A DNA stretch of 64,000 bases from Saprospiraceae bacterium (GTDB taxonomy: Bacteria; Bacteroidota; Bacteroidia; Chitinophagales; Saprospiraceae): positions 1-64,000 of the forward strand of contig JABWBR010000021.1 of assembly GCA_013360405.1 (NCBI GenBank). The letters run 5' to 3'. A program made the position numbers and the translations under genes. Positions 1-8,146 of the stretch are shown piece by piece (positions within the stretch are counted from its first letter, which is position 1; the number at the start of each line of letters is the position of its first letter). The notes beneath the pieces are model-generated. The model ran no database searches. It was not told the DNA's origin and saw nothing but the letters and a program-made list of their open reading frames with translations.

Positions 1-410
1 TATTTATATGAGTAATAATATCACGCCCAGGCTCTATCGAGTCGCAGCGTCATTCCTAATTTTTCTGATAATTATATTTGAAAACAGGCCTTACATCACG
101 TAGACCTTTATACATCCGCTTCTAGCAGCAAGGTAACTAAAACAACCGTTTTATACAAACGTACACGTCGATTTGTCAGTAGATTGGCAAAACGGGGCTA
201 ATTCTGTATGAGGGAGGATTAACCTGTATTGATGGTGGAAGATCGGTTGTAGGTTTGTAATTCACGCCAGGGTATCTGCACACGTTGGGCTGGCCAAGGG
301 TATGCTGTGGGGCACAGATCATTTTCAACCAGGATTTTGGAATATGTTAGGGCTTAGCTGTTAGCTACTTTGACCTAAACCGCCGACCGCCGACTGCCGA
401 CTGCTAACCG
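1..410. other. Stretch without a recognisable gene
   Basis: No convincing coding frame, tRNA or known RNA was recognised on either strand. The last 30 bases before the downstream stop codon are degenerate 7-bp units (CCGACTG-like), the same period as repeats seen elsewhere in the window. An isolated GGTAAC near position 131 is not followed by a correctly spaced second element, so it was not called a promoter. Confidence 0.4.
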
Positions 411-2510
411 CTAATACGCTCCATAATACCTCCGCATAAACCACTCCGCCGACAACAGAGCCAGCAGCAGGAAAAATATCCATTTCAGGTTGATGACGGG
501 CCTGGTTTGTACGGTGGAGTAGATCACCGGTTTGACCGTTTCTTTGGCTTTGATCATCTCGGCAATTGAAGCCATTTGTTCGGGGTATACCATCTCGCCG
601 CCGTATTTGGCGCTGAGTTGTTGCAGGGTATTGTGGTCGGCGGTGGTTTCGTACAATTCCAGTTGGATGGGCTGCACGCTGAATTGGCCGGTGTAGCTCA
701 GGTTTTGGTTGTTGTACGATACCGCAGCGCGGAAGGTGTAATTGCCTACCGGCAAAATTCCGGCGTTGAGGGTATAGGCTTTGTCGGTTTTATCAAAAGT
801 AAAATTATACTCTTTGCCCTGGCTGCCGGCGATGATAATAGTCGCATCGGGGTCGTTGACGAGCTGGTAGTTGTCGTTGTACAACTCGGCGTCGAGTTGG
901 ATGGGTTCGTTTTCATTAAAAATATTCTTGCTCATATTGACGCGGAACTTGCGCTTGTCGTCTTTGAGCCCCACAAATTGAATGCTTTTGCCCAACAGCT
1001 CGTCGAAGAGGTCGTGGTTTTGGTGCTGTAAATAATCAAATAAGCGCCAGCGCCAGAGGCCCTCGCCGCAGAGTACGGCGCTGCGCACGTCGTTGGGAGA
1101 CCCCAAAACGAGCAGCGGATATTGGGTATCTATTTTGCCGATGCGCTGGTAGAGCAGCACCTGCCCTTGTCCGGTAGGCGCAAATTCGCCGAAAGGCGCC
1201 GTCAGCGGGGGAAAAGCCTGCAAGTCATTAGCGATGCGCTCATCGAGGGTAAACAGGCTGAAACCCGTCGACAGCCTGGCCTGCACGTCGTTGCTGCTGG
1301 GCCCGCTCGACCGGATATTGATGAGCGATTGCACTTCGCTGAGGCGGCTCAGGTTGGTCTGGGCGCCTACGATAAAAAAGGTCGGAATTTTCCGCGCCTT
1401 GATGGTATTAAGCACGGCCGTGGCGTCGTTGCGTTGGCTCGGCAACTGGTGCATCACGATGAGGTCGTATTTGCCGGCGTCTTCGGTAAATTGCCCGGCA
1501 TTGGCCACCGTGATCTGATAGTTTTTATTGGTCGACAAACTCTGCCTGAGCGCCGTTACATCGGGGTGGGGCGAGTTGGCTAATATCAGTATCTTCTGGC
1601 GCGCGTCGAGTACGTCGATGAAGATCTCTTTGCTGTTGTTGGCCGCCGTAGCCTCCCCGCTGAGTTGCCCCAGCGAAATGCGGAAGCGCTGCACACCACT
1701 GGGCGTGGCGTCGAGGATGAGCTCGCGCGTTATGAAAAAGTCGTTGTTATTGATGGCTACGGGCGATTGTTGCAAGAGCCGGGTATTGTTGTTTTCAACT
1801 TTATAAACGCTTAGCGTCGTATTGCTGCCTGCGCAGTTTTGTGCGGCAATATCGACTTGCACCGTAAACTTGTCGTCGAGATAGGCGATGCGGTTGTGGT
1901 AGGCGCGTTTGAGCACCAGGTCGCGTTTGGCGGTGGTGTCGCCCAGTGCTACTGTGTATACCGGCGCGGTGAGTTTGGAAGAGGCGTACAGCGGGTTGCT
2001 GCCCTCGTTGTAGATGCCGTCGGTGGCCAATACAATGGCGCCCAGGTTCTGGCTGCCGTACAGGTCGTACACATTCGACAACAACTTCGATATGTTCGAT
2101 ATTTTGTCGTTAAATGCGGTGTCGATGCCTTCGCGCACTTCGCTGCCGAAAGAATAGGGTTTTACTTCAAAATCGTCTTTCAGCGCATCCTGAAGCTCGT
2201 TGAGCCGTTCGTCGTAGGTTTTGCGCTGCCCGGCATTCATGGTGGCGCCTACCGATTCGGAGGCATCCTGTGCAACCACGATGACGGGTTTTTGGGTCTC
2301 TACCAGCAACGAACGCAACAAGGGCGACAACAACAGCAGGCTGAGCAGGGTGACCAGCAAAAAGCGCAGCACGGCCATGATGCGCACCAGGTAGCGGGGT
2401 TGGTCTTTAAATGTTTTTTCGCGATAATACAAAACCGCGGCATAGGCCAATCCCAATGCTACACAAGCTAACGCCCACCAGGCCGGATATTGAAAAATGA
2501 GATTCTTCAT
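411..2510 (-). CDS. VWA-like domain membrane protein
   Basis: This 699-residue protein begins with two hydrophobic segments (about residues 8-30 and 43-67). A domain starting VIVVAQDASESVG follows, whose DASES matches the DxSxS metal-binding (MIDAS) motif of von Willebrand factor A domains. The rest is a long, probably periplasmic, beta-rich region, and a final membrane helix sits near residues 675-692. Bacteroidota carry a conserved family of this size and layout, but its function is not established. It is transcribed alone, with a TAnnTTTG box about 20 nt upstream. The VWA assignment is from the motif and position; the function is unknown. Confidence 0.8.
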   Translation of the reverse strand: MKNLIFQYPAWWALACVALGLAYAAVLYYREKTFKDQPRYLVRIMAVLRFLLVTLLSLLLLSPLLRSLLVETQKPVIVVAQDASESVGATMNAGQRKTYDERLNELQDALKDDFEVKPYSFGSEVREGIDTAFNDKISNISKLLSNVYDLYGSQNLGAIVLATDGIYNEGSNPLYASSKLTAPVYTVALGDTTAKRDLVLKRAYHNRIAYLDDKFTVQVDIAAQNCAGSNTTLSVYKVENNNTRLLQQSPVAINNNDFFITRELILDATPSGVQRFRISLGQLSGEATAANNSKEIFIDVLDARQKILILANSPHPDVTALRQSLSTNKNYQITVANAGQFTEDAGKYDLIVMHQLPSQRNDATAVLNTIKARKIPTFFIVGAQTNLSRLSEVQSLINIRSSGPSSNDVQARLSTGFSLFTLDERIANDLQAFPPLTAPFGEFAPTGQGQVLLYQRIGKIDTQYPLLVLGSPNDVRSAVLCGEGLWRWRLFDYLQHQNHDLFDELLGKSIQFVGLKDDKRKFRVNMSKNIFNENEPIQLDAELYNDNYQLVNDPDATIIIAGSQGKEYNFTFDKTDKAYTLNAGILPVGNYTFRAAVSYNNQNLSYTGQFSVQPIQLELYETTADHNTLQQLSAKYGGEMVYPEQMASIAEMIKAKETVKPVIYSTVQTRPVINLKWIFFLLLALLSAEWFMRRYYGAY

Positions 2511-2532
2511 CAGTGTTTACGTGTCAATCGGG

Positions 2533-2540
2533 CAAATATA
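2533..2540 (-). promoter_or_regulatory. Bacteroidota -7 promoter box, TATATTTG
   Basis: The minus strand reads TATATTTG, an exact match to the TAnnTTTG consensus. It lies 22 bases upstream of the ATG at 2510, leaving a short leader. A TTG about 23 bases further upstream could serve as the -33 element. Confidence 0.5.
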
Positions 2541-2665
2541 ACATTAGCCATCGGCATCCCGAACAAGGAGGGGGGGTGTCGTTGTTACTATTATGTTAAA
2601 AGAACGTTCCAGCAATGCTTTTGTTGTAATTTGCGTTGTTTTGGAATGACTGAGTTTTTTTTTAA

Positions 2666-2754
2666 ACCACAGAGTTAAACGGAGTAAAACGGAGTGACAC
2701 AGAGTTTTCATTTCACTCTGTGGGACTCTGTGAAACTCCGTTTAACTCTGTGGT
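2666..2754. repeat. Long palindrome of CAGAGTTAAACGGAGT units
   Basis: The outer arms (2666-2685 and 2735-2754) are perfect 20-base inverted complements. The inner arms pair imperfectly around a short loop, so the transcript could form a hairpin of about 40 bp. A single arm of the same element, slightly diverged, recurs at 18981-19021, so this is a dispersed REP-like repeat. It lies between divergent genes and is therefore not an obvious terminator. Confidence 0.75.
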
Positions 2755-2780
2755 GAAGAAAACGCGTAAAAGATTCTAAT

Positions 2781-4067
2781 ATGACCTTCAAAAAAATCGC
2801 GGTAATCGCGGCTTTGTTATTAGTAGCCGTCGCCCAAACACAAGCCGCCTATATGCTCATCCCGATGGATGACAAATCGCAGAAAAACCACCTCAAGGCC
2901 TACGGCATCGCCTATTGGGTGCTCGACAACGGCGTAGAGGTGTGGTGGCTGCTCAACTACCGGGGCGGGAGTTTTGCTTTTCAGCACAATAAAGCATTCG
3001 AAAAAGAATGCCTCACCCGCGATGTGAGCTTCGAGATCATCCCCGATGCGCAGTTTGCCAAAATCCAGGAGGAAATTGCCCACCCGGAAGTCAATATGGA
3101 GGCCATGAAACTCGAAAAGGCCCCAAAAATCGCGGTCTACACCCCCGAAACCAACGAAAAAGGCGAGGAATTACAACCCTGGGACGACGCGGTGACGCTG
3201 GTGCTGACCTACGCCGAAATTCCTTACGATAAGATCTACGACCGTGAGGTTCTCAACGACCTGCTGCCTAAATACGACTGGCTGCACCTGCACCACGAAG
3301 ACTTCACGGGGCAATACGGCCGTTTCTACCGCTCTTTCCACAACGAACCCTGGTACCGCGAAAACCAGCGCAAAGCCGAAGAACTGGCCAAAAGCCTGGG
3401 ATTCAATAAGGTATCGCAGGAAAAACTGGCCGTGGTGAAACGCATCAAAGAATACGTCATCGGCGGCGGTTTTATGTTTGCCATGTGCTCGGCTACCGAT
3501 AGCTACGATATCGCCCTGGCTGCCGACGGTGTGGACATTTGCGCCCAGATGTATGACGGCGATGCCGCCGACCCCAACGCCCAGGAAAAACTCGACTTCA
3601 GCAAAACCTTTGCTTTCCGCGATTTCCAACTGATCAAAAACCCGCTGGAATATGAGTTTTCTACCATCGACAACCACCAGAACCGACAAATACCCCCCGA
3701 ACAGGACTATTTTACGCTGTTCGACTTTTCCGCCAAATGGGACCCCGTGCCCACTATGCTCACCCAATGCCAAACCCGCACAGTGAAGGGATTTATGGGC
3801 CAGAGTACGGCTTTCATCAAGCGATATATCAAACCTGATGTACTTATTATGGGCGAAACAAAACCCCTTAATGAGGCGCGTTATATCCACGGTACGATGG
3901 GGCAGGGTTTCTGGACGTTCTACGGCGGCCACGACCCCGAGGATTACCGCCACTTTGTGCACGATCCACCCACCGACCTCAACCTGCACCCCAATTCACC
4001 GGGCTACAGATTGATATTGAACAATGTGCTATTCCCCGCAGCAAAAAAGAAAAATCGCAAAACATAA
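2781..4067 (+). CDS. Conserved secreted protein, commonly labelled 'asparagine synthetase B'
   Basis: The 428-residue protein starts with a clear signal peptide (MTFKKIAVIAALLLVAVAQTQA). The mature part begins AYMLIPMDDKSQKNHLKAYG. It matches my memory of a strongly conserved Bacteroidota family that databases name asparagine synthetase B. I see neither the N-terminal Cys of a class II amidotransferase nor the SGGxDS ATP-pyrophosphatase motif, so that name is doubtful. Conserved-looking patches include HLHHEDFTGQYG, GGGFMFAMCSATDS and FYGGHDPEDY. The last two suggest a glutamine-amidotransferase-like or ThuA-like fold, which is inference only. It probably acts in the periplasm. Confidence 0.75.
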   Translation: MTFKKIAVIAALLLVAVAQTQAAYMLIPMDDKSQKNHLKAYGIAYWVLDNGVEVWWLLNYRGGSFAFQHNKAFEKECLTRDVSFEIIPDAQFAKIQEEIAHPEVNMEAMKLEKAPKIAVYTPETNEKGEELQPWDDAVTLVLTYAEIPYDKIYDREVLNDLLPKYDWLHLHHEDFTGQYGRFYRSFHNEPWYRENQRKAEELAKSLGFNKVSQEKLAVVKRIKEYVIGGGFMFAMCSATDSYDIALAADGVDICAQMYDGDAADPNAQEKLDFSKTFAFRDFQLIKNPLEYEFSTIDNHQNRQIPPEQDYFTLFDFSAKWDPVPTMLTQCQTRTVKGFMGQSTAFIKRYIKPDVLIMGETKPLNEARYIHGTMGQGFWTFYGGHDPEDYRHFVHDPPTDLNLHPNSPGYRLILNNVLFPAAKKKNRKT

Positions 4068-4146
4068 ATTATCAAACAACGAATTGCGCGATGATTCGCC
4101 CGCTGATTCATTTTTCATTCTTAATTCTTCATTTTTAATTATCACC

Positions 4147-5295
4147 ATGAATCGCTCCATGCTTCGCTTCCTGGGTAGCATAGTGCTGCTCGTGTTGGGC
4201 TTCGCAGGCGGCACCGCCTGGAAAAGCCGCGATATCAACCGCGATCCCGAACAATCGCAGACTTCCCTTACTTCCCAAGATGATGGTCTGGCCGTCGCTA
4301 CCCGGCAGTCGGCGCCCGAAGCCGGCCTCAATTCGGGAGAAGTAGCCACCATCAAACTCTTTGAAAACGCAGCCCCTTCGGTGTGTTTTATTACGACCAC
4401 GAGTATGCAGGTCGACTTTTTCACCCGCAACGTGATGGAAATCCCACGCGGTACCGGCTCGGGTTTTGTGTGGGATAAAAAAGGTCATATCATTACCAAC
4501 TACCACGTGATACAGGGCGCCGACAAAGCGCAGGTTACGTTGGCCGACCGTAGCACCTACGATGCGAAACTCGTGGGCGCCGCTCCCGAGAAAGACCTGG
4601 CCGTACTCAAAATAGACGTGCCGGCGGGCAAGCTTACCCCCATTCCCCTGGGCACCTCCGAGATTTTGCGCGTAGGGCAGTCAGTGTACGCCATCGGCAA
4701 CCCCTTCGGCCTCGACCAGACGCTCACCACCGGCATCGTGAGCGCCCTGGGCCGCGAAATTGAATCGGTGGGAGGTGTACCCATCCGCGACGTCATCCAG
4801 ACCGATGCGGCCATCAACCCCGGCAACTCGGGCGGTCCGCTGCTCGACTCCTCGGGCCGTCTCATCGGCGTCAATACCGCTATTTACAGCCCATCGGGCG
4901 CTTCAGCGGGTATCGGCTTTTCTATCCCCGTCGACGCGGTGCGCTGGGTAGTGCCCGAACTGATCACCTACGGCCGCATCAAACGCCCCTCGCTGGGGGT
5001 CGAACTCGCCCGCCCGCAAATTGCCAGCCGCTTTGATATCGAAGGCGCCCTGGTGCTCAACGTAGTGAAGGGCAGCGGCGCCGAACGCGCCGGTTTGCAG
5101 CCCACCTACCGCGACCGCTACGGCCAGATCAAGTGGGGAGATATTATCGTGGGTGTGAATAACGAAAAAATCAAAAACAATAACGACCTGCTGCTGGCGC
5201 TAGAAAACTACCAGCCAGGCGACTTCGTCACGCTGAAACTCTTGCGGGAAGGAAAACCCCTGGAGATGAAAGTGCGGCTGGATGAATCCCAATAA
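4147..5295 (+). CDS. HtrA/Deg-type serine protease with one PDZ domain
   Basis: The 382-residue periplasmic protease has an N-terminal membrane or signal segment (about residues 5-22). The trypsin-like domain has His120 in TNYHV, Asp150 in EKDLAVLKI and Ser228 in NPGNSGGPLLD, a complete catalytic triad. A single C-terminal PDZ domain follows (about 285-380: GALVLNVVKGSGAERAGL, then GDIIVGVNNEKI). Such proteases degrade or refold misfolded envelope proteins. The frame is open back to 4024, but that stretch overlaps the previous gene and looks noncoding. The ATG at 4147 starts directly before a good signal sequence and was chosen. Confidence 0.92.
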   Translation: MNRSMLRFLGSIVLLVLGFAGGTAWKSRDINRDPEQSQTSLTSQDDGLAVATRQSAPEAGLNSGEVATIKLFENAAPSVCFITTTSMQVDFFTRNVMEIPRGTGSGFVWDKKGHIITNYHVIQGADKAQVTLADRSTYDAKLVGAAPEKDLAVLKIDVPAGKLTPIPLGTSEILRVGQSVYAIGNPFGLDQTLTTGIVSALGREIESVGGVPIRDVIQTDAAINPGNSGGPLLDSSGRLIGVNTAIYSPSGASAGIGFSIPVDAVRWVVPELITYGRIKRPSLGVELARPQIASRFDIEGALVLNVVKGSGAERAGLQPTYRDRYGQIKWGDIIVGVNNEKIKNNNDLLLALENYQPGDFVTLKLLREGKPLEMKVRLDESQ

Positions 5296-5297
5296 GA

Positions 5298-6710
5298 TCA
5301 GCTGTCGAGCGGCTTATATGCTGCGATAAGTCCGAGGACTTCGGGGTCCAGCCCAAGCGTGGGATTCATTTCGAAAAGGGTCAGGTGCGCCTCGTATTCC
5401 TCTTCGAGGGCTTCGCCGAGCAGCGCCATAGCCTCGCGGCGTTTGCCGAGGCTGAACAGGCAGGCTACGCGGCCGTAAAGCAACGAGGCGCCCGCTGCCG
5501 ATTCTTCGGCTTCTTCCAACACATATAGCGCCTCCTGCGCATGGTCGATCTCGAGCAGGAATGTGGCGTATTGCAACCAGAAACGGTCGGATTCGGGGGC
5601 CAGCGTGGTGGCCTGGCGGAAGGCCTCCTGGGCCTTGTCGAACTCTTTGAGGTGCATAAAAGCTTCGGCCTGCGCGGCAAAATAATCTTCCTGCCGGTCT
5701 TCGATGCTGATGGCTTTTTGATAACATTTCAGTGCGCTGCGCCACTTGCCTTCGGCGGCATAACACTCTCCGATGTGGAAGTGCACCTCGTCGTTGAGCG
5801 GGTCGAAATGCAGGGCGCGATGGTAAAAATCGCGGGCGGAGAGGTAGTTCTGCAGGTTTTGATAACACTGTCCGATACACAGCAATACTTCGCTGTCGGG
5901 TTCGAAATTTTCGAGAATTTCGGTATAGTATTTCAATGCCTTGTTGAATTGCTTGAGTTCAAAACACAACTCGGCGCAATCGCGATAGGCAAATTCAAAA
6001 TCTTCGTTGATGACAAAGGCGTATTCGTATGAATCGATGGCCTCTTCGTAATGGCCCAGGTAGGCATAGGCATGGCCCAGGTTGTACCAGGCCAGAAAGG
6101 CATACGGGTCGTTGTTGATCACCTCTTCGAGCATGGGGATGCTCTCTTCGTATTTCCGGGTGAGGTCCACGGCCAGCCAGAGGCGCTCCAGGGCTTCGAG
6201 GTTGCCGGGAAACTCCTGCAATGCCGCCTTAAGCGCATAAAACATGCGCTCGTATTCTTCTTCGTATTCGTATACGATGGCTTCTACCAGCAATATGTCG
6301 CTGAGGTCTTCGCCTTCAGCGTTTACCTTGGCCGTCTCCAGCAAATCGAGCGCTTCTTCCGACCGGTCGATATACGTAAGCGCTTCGGCTCGCAATAACG
6401 TAATTTCCAATTCATTAGGCGCAAACACGGCAGCCTGGTCTAATACATCCAACGCGAGATACTCCCGGCGCAAGTCGATGAGTAATTGGGCTTTTTTGAT
6501 ATAAAAATCGACGGAAAAGCCGTGATGGCTCAAGGCATGATCGGCCACTTCAAGGGCTCGATCAAGCTGTTCCTCTTTTTCGTAGTAGGTAATTAATTGT
6601 GCATATGCTTTTTCATCAAAAAAGAAGGTAGACCCCGTTTTTGATATTAATTCATATTCGGCAACCAGGTCTTGTATCCACTGGTTATTGTCATCGGTAT
6701 TATGACGCAT
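5298..6710 (-). CDS. Tetratricopeptide repeat protein
   Basis: The 470-residue acidic protein is built almost wholly of TPR units from about residue 30 to 450. Examples are AWYNLGHAYAYLGHYEEAIDSYEYAF, VLLCIGQCYQNLQNYLSARDFYHRAL and VHFHIGECYAAEGKWRSALKCYQKAI. No signal peptide or membrane segment is visible, so it is probably a cytoplasmic scaffold. It converges on the HtrA-like gene with only 2 bases between stop codons. Similar TPR proteins occur widely in Bacteroidota without an assigned function, and no specific partner can be named. Confidence 0.88.
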   Translation of the reverse strand: MRHNTDDNNQWIQDLVAEYELISKTGSTFFFDEKAYAQLITYYEKEEQLDRALEVADHALSHHGFSVDFYIKKAQLLIDLRREYLALDVLDQAAVFAPNELEITLLRAEALTYIDRSEEALDLLETAKVNAEGEDLSDILLVEAIVYEYEEEYERMFYALKAALQEFPGNLEALERLWLAVDLTRKYEESIPMLEEVINNDPYAFLAWYNLGHAYAYLGHYEEAIDSYEYAFVINEDFEFAYRDCAELCFELKQFNKALKYYTEILENFEPDSEVLLCIGQCYQNLQNYLSARDFYHRALHFDPLNDEVHFHIGECYAAEGKWRSALKCYQKAISIEDRQEDYFAAQAEAFMHLKEFDKAQEAFRQATTLAPESDRFWLQYATFLLEIDHAQEALYVLEEAEESAAGASLLYGRVACLFSLGKRREAMALLGEALEEEYEAHLTLFEMNPTLGLDPEVLGLIAAYKPLDS

Positions 6711-6866
6711 TATTGATTGCTTGAGCTATTACTGGATAAATATACGCCCATCGAAGGCAAAAGTTCCAGTATTTATAGCATTATAACGCAAATTTAAGGA
6801 AACGGTATCATTCCGGCGGGAAAAGGTTCGCTTTTTTATAAAATGCTATTTTTTAGGAAATTATAT

Positions 6867-7000
6867 GGGGTGACAGGGTGACAAGGTGACGACCACGTAG
6901 GGTGAACGTTTACCGTTCACCTCCCAGGTGGTGACAAGGTGACAGTTTATAAGTTTATGTGTTTATATTTTCTAAACCCATAAACCTATAAACCAATAAA
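6867..7000. repeat. Intergenic cluster of GGTGACA and GTTTATA/TATAAAC units
   Basis: This part of the 333-base gap has a block of GTGACAAGGTGAC-type units (6870-6944) surrounding a small palindrome, GGTGAACGTTTACCGTTCACC. A second block (6943-7000) has GTTTATA units followed by their inverted form TAAACCTATAAACC. The first block is related to the tandem array at 19056-19146 and the second to the palindrome at 10575-10648. No gene was found here. Confidence 0.65.
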
Positions 7001-7012
7001 CAAGTGAATTAT

Positions 7013-7060
7013 CAGCACATTAGCACATCAGCACATTAGCACATTAGCACATCAGCACAT
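7013..7060. repeat. Six 8-bp units of [CT]AGCACAT
   Basis: Six perfect octamers run in tandem, differing only in C or T at the first base. The array overlaps the 3' end of the CoA-transferase gene. The final codons (Asp-Val-Leu-Met-Cys) and the stop codon fall inside it, so the array supplies the C-terminus of that protein. Confidence 0.85.
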
Positions 7061-8132
7061 CAAAAACCACCGTTTTTACGCAGCGGCTGGTGCTGCCGTC
7101 GGGGTGCCGTGTTTCGAGAATGAGTTTTTGGGCGGCGGGCTGCTCAAACACCTCTTTCATATCCCTGATGCCGGCCACGGGCACCTGGCTATCGTGGCAT
7201 TGCCGGAGGAATTCATCGCGGGTGAAAGTTTGGATGGCCTGAGCGAGTATCTCATTGAGTTCAGCCCGGTTTCTTACCCTGGCGGCGTTGTTATTGAACA
7301 TGCTATCAGCGCATAAGGCGCCCAGGTGCAATAACTCCACAAGTTGTCGAAACTGCCTATCGGTACCCACGGCCAATACTACCGGTTTGCCGTCGGCGCA
7401 ATAGAAAATATCGCCATAGGGCGCGATATTGGGATGCTGAGCGCCCATACGCTGGGGAATATGGCCGGTGGTAAGCCAGTTGGCCGCCTGGTTGGCCAGG
7501 GAGGCTATCGCCGAAGCGAGCAGAGACGTACTCACCATTGCGCCGCGACCGGTTCGCTCGCGCTGCAACAAAGCCACCAGAATGCCTTCTTTGAGTTGAT
7601 GCGCGGCCAGCAGGTCGATGAGGGCTACGGGCATCTTGACGGGCTCGCGGTCGGGTTCGCCGGTCATGTACAAAAAGCCGGCCTCCGCCTGCAATACGAC
7701 ATCAAAAGCGGGCAAGTCGCTGCCTTCGTCAAAAGCGTGGATTTGGCCGTAGATGAGCCGCGGATTAAGCGCGCTGAGGGTGTCGTAATCCATCCCCATC
7801 CGCCGGGCTGCATCCGTTTTAAAATTGGAAATAACTATATCAGCCTCCTGTATCCATTGCAGGGCCTGCTGCCGGTCGGCTTCCATATCCAGGTTGAGCG
7901 ACACGGCTTGTTTTCCCCAATTGATGCTGTGGTAATAGGCCGACGCGGGCGACTGCGGGTCTTCGCTGGGCAGCTTCCAGCCGCGCGTCATATCGCCGCC
8001 GGTTTTTGCATTTTCAATTTTGATGACTTCAGCGCCCAATTCGGCAAAAAACATGCCCACGGCAGGCCCTGCCAAAACGCCGGCCAGCTCTACTACGCGA
8101 AGCCCCTGTAAGAAATGAGAAGGTGTGGTCAT
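7044..8132 (-). CDS. CaiB/BaiF family (class III) CoA-transferase
   Basis: This 362-residue protein opens with GLRVVELAGVLAGPAVGMFFAELGAEVIKIE, the typical N-terminus of class III CoA-transferases. The Asp in PAFDVVLQAEAGFLYMTGEP is the expected acyl-CoA-carrying residue. These enzymes move CoA between carboxylic acids; the substrate cannot be told from sequence. The gene starts 14 bases after the stop of dacB on the same strand and is probably co-transcribed with it, although no functional link is obvious. The last five residues are encoded by an octamer repeat, so the C-terminus has probably been remodelled. The family usually runs somewhat longer. Confidence 0.88.
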   Translation of the reverse strand: MTTPSHFLQGLRVVELAGVLAGPAVGMFFAELGAEVIKIENAKTGGDMTRGWKLPSEDPQSPASAYYHSINWGKQAVSLNLDMEADRQQALQWIQEADIVISNFKTDAARRMGMDYDTLSALNPRLIYGQIHAFDEGSDLPAFDVVLQAEAGFLYMTGEPDREPVKMPVALIDLLAAHQLKEGILVALLQRERTGRGAMVSTSLLASAIASLANQAANWLTTGHIPQRMGAQHPNIAPYGDIFYCADGKPVVLAVGTDRQFRQLVELLHLGALCADSMFNNNAARVRNRAELNEILAQAIQTFTRDEFLRQCHDSQVPVAGIRDMKEVFEQPAAQKLILETRHPDGSTSRCVKTVVFDVLMC

Positions 8133-8146
8133 GTTTTCCGGATTGA

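Noticed and set aside
130-160. GGTAAC followed by ATACAA
   Set aside because: Spacing is 14 instead of 16 and the -10 lacks CG; no gene follows.
2781-4067. Calling this gene asnB
   Set aside because: A signal peptide is present and the key synthetase motifs are missing, so only the common label is reported.
7013-7060. CRISPR-like appearance of the octamer array
   Set aside because: Units are 8 bp with no spacers; simple tandem repeat. The heptamer arrays were rejected as CRISPR for the same reason.
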